Shown here piece by piece: positions 53,269-58,242 of a DNA stretch of 58,242 nt (within the stretch, counting starts at the first letter, position 1; each line of letters opens with the position of its first letter). The notes below the pieces were generated by a model. The model was not told the origin of the DNA. It saw only the letters and a list, made by a program, of their open reading frames with translations, and made no database searches. A program made the position numbers and the translations under genes. The stretch is from Chromera velia (taxonomy: Eukaryota > Sar > Chromeraceae). The DNA is taken from assembly GCA_018398765.1 (NCBI GenBank), contig JAHBMJ010000071.1, positions 1 through 58,242 on the forward strand, in the 5' to 3' direction.

Positions 53269-54770
53269 ATGGGCTCGTGCGTCGGAAAGAACAGTCGAGA
53301 AAGTCGCGTGGTCTCCCAGGCCCGCACTGCACCCTCCACTCCCATCTGGTCTTCGCGAAACGCTTCGAGAGGTGAGCAGATAATCATTAATTGGATTTTG
53401 ACACGCTGGTGTAGCGAAAGGGGGAGAGGCTCACGCGTGTGGGATTCATGGGCTGCGTTGCATCAACTATGGCCAAATGTATGCTGCTCTCTCACAGTCC
53501 GTGCTGCTTCCCATGCACATGGAGAAAGCGTTTTGCTTGTTTGCACGCCTCTGAATGTCTGTCTACTTGCCTCCATGCAGAGTTCGAGACGGTAGTGACA
53601 AGAGAGTGGGGGGTTCCTCAAAGTGCGCGTATGTCGGTGAATCCCTCCCCATCTCCGTCTGAAGGGGGGAGAAGCGGAATCGGCAGCGGTAGCAAGAGTC
53701 TGCAGATGGACTTGGCCCCTCTCTTCAGGCGGCCGGTCGGGAGGGTCATTCGGTCATTCCGACCTGTGACCGCAGAGAGTCTCCGCGCGGCTCTCGAGGC
53801 TTTCATCATGAGGGGGGAGACGGACGACCTCTGCCTGCTGCTGTTTGTGGGGGCTGATATAGATGGCTTTGTGGACGGACAGACAGCGCTCATGAGAGCC
53901 ATTGACGCCCGCAGCTCGTCTGCTGTTCGAGTGCTCGTAGAGGCGGGGGCCAACCTTGAGTTGCAGTGCGTGGGTGGGGCGCTCGGAGGAGAGACAGCGC
54001 TCCACCTCGCGTGCAGAACAGAGCAGCCCGAGGTGGGTAAGTTCCTCCTTTCTATGGGGGCAAACTGCAACGCCGAGACGGCGGAGGGGTGGAGAGCCCT
54101 GCACCTCGCGGCCTTCTCCGGGTGGCTTGGCTTGGTGAGATCTCTGCTTTTGCACGGTGCAGAGCTCCATGCGAAAAGCTTCTACGGAGACACGGCGCTT
54201 CATCGAAGCGTGTTTGGAGGTCAGAGAGCCGTGACCGAGCTGCTGCTCGACCGGGGCGCCCGAGTGAATGAGAAAGGAGAGAACGACACCACCCCCCTCT
54301 TCTACACCGTCCTCCCACGAGCGGGGGGACAAGAGCTGACTGACAACAGAGACATCGCAGAGCTCCTCCTTTCCAGGGGAGCAGATGCGAATGCAAAGGA
54401 GAGTGTGAGGGGCAGGACCGTCCTCCACGAGGCGGCCTGTTGGGGGTCTGCAGACGTTGTGCAGGCCCTGCTTGTGAAGGGGGGTGCGGATGTGCACGCG
54501 ACTAGCAAGTGCGGCTGCACAGCGCTGCACTACTCAGCGTTTCGCGTGAAGCTCATGAATGAGTGCGGAGTTGATATGAAGAAGAAACTTGAAATAGCAA
54601 AAACGCTCGTCTCCCACGGTGTTGACGTGAAAGCGGTAGACAACCTGGGCATGTCAGCCTCCCGAGTTGCCGAGATGTACCTCGCTGCAGACTCCCCTAT
54701 CCGCACCTTCCTTGCAGAAGTGACCCAAGGACAGTCTGCCCCTTTGTCGGGGAAGGCGGTAGCCACTTAG
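53269..54770 (+). CDS. Ankyrin-repeat protein with N-terminal dual-acylation signal, two exons
   Basis: Exon 1 (53269-53371) ends at a consensus donor GTGAGC in phase 1. Exon 2 (53581-54770) follows a TTGCCTCCATGCAG acceptor and restores the frame (…ASR|E FETVV), giving 430 residues. The start MGSCVGKNSRES has Gly2 for N-myristoylation and Cys4 for palmitoylation, with basic residues after, so membrane anchoring is predicted. From about residue 110 on come some eight ankyrin repeats, with clear TALHLA-like cores: GQTALMRAI, GETALHLAC, WRALHLAAF, GDTALHRSV, TPLFYTV, RTVLHEAA and CTALHYSAF, each followed by an LL..GA loop. Repeats 5 and 7 carry insertions. Ankyrin arrays bind proteins; the partner is unknown. 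An ATG at 53631 is an alternative start lacking the acylation signal. Confidence 0.8.
53372..53580 (+). other. Intron of the ankyrin gene
   Basis: The intron is 209 bp, GTGAGC to CATGCAG. It is only moderately pyrimidine-rich and contains an in-frame extension of exon 2 as far as 53439, which makes an unspliced reading possible but would lose the MGSC start. Confidence 0.7.
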
Positions 54771-56267
54771 CCCAGCGACCCCCCCTCTATTTAAGAAGCC
54801 AGAGGTCGATAAGATCAGAAAGAAAGACGGGATGGGTGGGCAGGCGGACAAGAAAGCAGGCAGAAATACTACTAGCATGATCCGCTATGCGTCTTTCGTC
54901 CTTTTCTCTCTCTCTTGGCGTCCTTCTTTGTTCAGAAGCGGCTGACATGACATACATTGATGTGAAAGGAAGGCTTCAGGGAGAAAGACGGGAGATGGGG
55001 TACGGACTGCATGAGTCTATCTGCATCTGAGTGTAAGTGGACGACGAATTGTGTCTTCCTTTCACAGTGTCTGTATCTTTTAGAATTCGCTTCTTGAGTC
55101 TGGCGATGACGTTCATTCATCGTTCCGGTGTGCAAGTCGTGTATGCTTGCGTCAACTGCAGCAGGAGGGAGCGTCAACTGCTCTGGCAGCCCCCCTTCAG
55201 TTGTTTTTTTCCAACTATATCCCCTCTGTCATGCATTGCATGGGTGGCTTTTTTGAAATGAGCAGAGAAAGAAACCTCTCCCTTATCTGAAGCGAAGGAT
55301 CGACGATGGGGAGAGGTGCCTGCCGGCTCTTTCTTGTTTGTGGGATGCACCCAGAGAGTCCGGGATGCCGATAGAGCCAGGAACTGTTGCACAGGGAGGC
55401 AATGGGAAAGGAGACTGTCAGTCAGTCTGAAAGAAAGAGATTCATCAGATAAAGAAAACAAACAAAAGGACGGACGCGTCCGGCCGATGGAGACTGATGA
55501 AGATCTGAAAAAGAAGAGAGTTGAGGTAGAGGTTCCAAGGTTCACGAAAAAGCGAATGAATAAGGAATAAGCGAATAAAGAAAGAAGTAGTAGATAAATG
55601 TAGCATAGGCGTGTGCACACGAGAAGGAAGAGAACCACGGACAAATTTTCTCTTCCCCCCCCTCTCTTCATGGGTGCTTGATGAAAGGCGCGACAAGTCC
55701 GTTGGTTGACCCTGTGTGAATGGCAGTTCTTTCCTTTCCTTTCCTTTCTGTCTTCTCACGATTTAATTTTGTTTCTTTCTTTCAACATGGATGGACCCCC
55801 TGCGATTGGTGTCGGGGTGTGCTTTGGTCGTGGGGACATGTATTTTGTTCTTTCTTTTGTGTCTGTCCCATTCCCTCCCATCCCCTGGTCCTCCTTCTCT
55901 GTAGCTTTGTGGCAGTGACCCTTGGGGGCAAAAAAACTTTTTTGATTTTCTTTTTTTTTAAAGGGGAAAACAAGTGAGTACATGGGTGCAAGAAGAGGAA
56001 AGACAAGCAGCAAGGACGGGAAGGGGAAGGAAATGAGATGGAAGGGTGGGGAATGAGTGGAGCGGGTAAGGGTGAGCCTCCTTCCTCTCTGGCTTGTTGC
56101 CTGCCTGCCTATCTTGTTCTCTTCCTTTTTTTTTTTTAAGGTGCATGCGCTGCAATGGGTTCCCCTCCTCCTCCCCCTTCGAGATTCTCCGTTCCTTCCT
56201 TCCTTCCTTTGTGTTACCCGTAAGGTTCACTGGTTAGGCTTACGCCGCAGATGAGTGTGGATGTGTG

Positions 56268-56300
<33 letters not shown>

Positions 56301-57238
56301 AGGGAGAGAAAAACGGGGAGGCATTGCCTCTGGCTGGCTTCCTTTGTTCTGCATCTTTGCAGTATGAAGGGGCTGCCTCGCTAATTCAGTGAGTAAGAAG
56401 AAAAGAGCACTCATCCATCTATCTATCCGCATTATGACCAAGTGAATATGAACCCGTGACTCCTCTTCCGACGGACCTGAATCGTACTCACCGTCTCACC
56501 GTGCGTGATTGTGAGTGAGGAAGTGAGAGAGAGTGCGTGCCTGGGATGGAGGTGTGCCTCTGTGGGTGTTCTTAAAATGGTTATCGCCTCCATTGCCATC
56601 AAATCGACTCAAATGGTCTCGATTCTTTGTTCAGTGGGTTGGCTTTCCGTCTTGGTGACGGTTTTTTCCACTCTATTCGTCTCTAACCCCCCCTTCTCTC
56701 CCCTCCCCACTCTCCACCTCTATCACTTGCTTGTTTCATGCGAATGCAGTGACTTTGTTTTATTTGTCTTCTCGTTTGTTCGCTTCCTAGCTCGAGTGTT
56801 GCCGCATGATTTTGAAAGAGAACGAAGTGTGTGAGATGAAGTGAGGCAAGCTTGGAGTGATTGCTTCTGAAGCTGATTCTTCGTGAATTGACATGAAAGG
56901 GCAAAGCGGGCGCCTGCTTCCAAGAAGTTTCTTGCTGCTCATTGGATAAAGAACGACTATTTGAAGTAAGGCTGAAAGAAAATGTGCCAACGGCAGAGGC
57001 AGAGAAGAGACACACAGTAAAGCTCCGACGGGGACAAAAAACAAGCAAGAAAGAGAGAAGCCTTTCAGCCAGGCGTCTCAACAGCAAAGTCGAAGAGAGG
57101 GAGTTGCCCCAACAAACAAAAGGGGAATTAACCGAAAGAGAGAGCACAGAGTTAAGCAAAAGCGGGCGTTCCAATTCAGGGACTATCTGAGAAGATGAGA
57201 CAGGGTGGGGAAAAAAGAGAGATGCTAGGCAGTGGGGA
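54771..57238. other. Long region without a supported gene
   Basis: The ankyrin gene's 3' UTR must occupy the first part. The rest alternates purine-rich and pyrimidine-rich stretches, with T runs at 55930-55960 and 56128-56140 and (GT)n at 56268-56300. Open frames on both strands are short and compositionally biased. The minus frame 56683-57174 is serine- and leucine-rich without a recognisable domain. Some could be exons of an unrecognised gene. Confidence 0.4.
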
Positions 57239-58155
57239 GGGGTGTTGCAGATGTTCGATTATGTGAGGAGAGAGAGAAGGAAAGCGGTACAGCGAGAAAG
57301 GGAGACGCGAATAGACGACCTGTCTCACAGTCCCTCCTTTCTCTTCGAAAGGCTCTCACACGTTGTCGAATCGGCATGAATGCGGGCAGAGTGCGATATT
57401 GCACAGCGAATTTCTGACTCTTATTCCTTTCTCATCCCCCCTCTGTCCCTTTCCATGCTTCCGCGTCTTACCTTTAATTGCGTGACTTTCTATTTCTGGT
57501 CAGATTACGATTTGTGGTGGATGCAACCTTGTCAAGCAGTGCTGCTGGACGATTGCTGTCCCTCTGCCTTCATGTGGCTTTTCTTCTTTTGCCTTTTCTC
57601 GTTGTTCTCCCTCCTTCTGGACCCCCCTTTTCACTCTTCCTCTTGTAGAGCTTTGTCTGTTCATGGATGTGACAAAAGCTGCCAGAGAGCTGCCAGAGAG
57701 TAAGGAGACGTGTTGCAGATGTGCGATTATGTGAGGAGAGACAAAGGGAAAGAGAGACAATCAGACAGGGAGACGCGAATTGACGACCTGTCTCACAGTC
57801 CCTCCTTTCTCTTCGGGGGCCCCTTACACATTCGACCAGCATGAACGGGGGTTTGCAGCTTGATTTCTCTTGCTCCCTGATTCATTCTTCGCAAACCCCT
57901 TTTTCCCTTCTCTTTGCATCCCCGTCTTGCCTTTAATTGCATGTAATTCTGTCCCAGGAATAATTATGAGTCGCGCAAGCGATTAAACTTTGTCAAGCAG
58001 TGCTGCTAGACATTTTTTCCCTCATTCTTCAAGTAGCTTTTTCTCCTTTGGTATTTCTCTTTCTTCCTTTTCCTCCTTTTTTCCTCATCTTTTCTCTCTC
58101 TCGTGTGGTTCGCTTCTACTCATGGATGTGACAAAAGGCTCTGGCCGGAGGACTG
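57239..58155. repeat. ~470-bp tandem duplication, two diverged units
   Basis: Unit 1 (about 57239-57700) and unit 2 (about 57710-58155) share GATTATGTGAGGAGAGA, GACGACCTGTCTCACAGTCC, CTCCTTTCTCTTCG, TTGTCAAGCAGTGCTGCT and CATGGATGTGACAAAA in the same order at an offset near 470 bp. Unit 2 is slightly shorter. The function is unknown and frames are not conserved. Confidence 0.75.
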
Positions 58156-58242
58156 TCGTTTGTCAATTTGACTTCTCCTGTCCACAGAGGAAGGGAGAGA
58201 ATGATTATGGAGCAGGTGTGCTGTATGGAGTAGGGCGGGGCC

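Noticed and set aside
53754..54530. 258-aa minus-strand ORF opposite the ankyrin exon
   Set aside because: It is the antisense shadow of the ankyrin repeats and shows no domain of its own.

Overview
The window looks like nuclear DNA of a unicellular eukaryote with a repeat-rich, intron-containing genome. The gene families and layout fit an alveolate alga, possibly a chromerid such as Chromera velia. That name is an inference from style (long acidic or basic host exons, GT-AG introns, much polypyrimidine DNA, decayed copia and LINE elements) and was not checked against any database. Nothing bacterial is present: no operons, Shine-Dalgarno sites, CRISPR arrays or plasmid functions. One N at 13565 marks an assembly join.

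Host genes are few. (1) A minus-strand multi-exon gene of unknown function lies at about 14.2-17.56 kb; its first four exons join in phase. (2) A minus-strand Patched/Dispatched-like gene with a sterol-sensing domain lies at 40.4-46.7 kb. It can be read as seven phase-consistent exons coding for about 1433 residues. (3) A plus-strand two-exon gene at 53.27-54.77 kb joins a short exon with an N-terminal double-acylation signal (MGSC) to about eight ankyrin repeats.

Most of the rest is mobile or repetitive. 0-0.7 kb: 3' end of a copia-type pol. 4.5-5.5 kb: a 1-kb AT-rich element with a perfect 10-bp target-site duplication (TSD). 6.0-12.6 kb: three copies of a ~490-bp repeat, a 1.48-kb tandem repeat (2.25 copies), and a 940-bp hAT-like element inside one ~490-bp copy, with an uninserted copy next door. 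12.8-14.2 kb: a ~600-bp exact duplication across the N, probably an assembly artefact. 18.36-25.99 kb: a complete but decayed minus-strand copia element with 443-bp LTRs and a 5-bp TSD. 26.1-36.9 kb: three LINE fragments (APE endonuclease, reverse transcriptase, C-terminal zinc-knuckle-like domain). 36.9-38.2 kb and 50.9-52.2 kb: two TIR elements that share a ~1-kb core but carry different ends. 47.6-49.1 kb: a degenerate minisatellite split by a 984-bp TIR element at 49.1-50.05 kb. 57.2-58.2 kb: a ~470-bp tandem duplication.

The host genes show no obvious joint pathway. The Patched-like protein and the acylated ankyrin protein would both be at membranes, but nothing in the sequence links them. 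The most unusual structures are the two TIR elements with exchangeable ends, the hAT-like insertion with its empty-site control, and a LINE whose second ORF keeps one frame for over 3.5 kb and is broken mainly by stop codons that C-to-T changes could explain.
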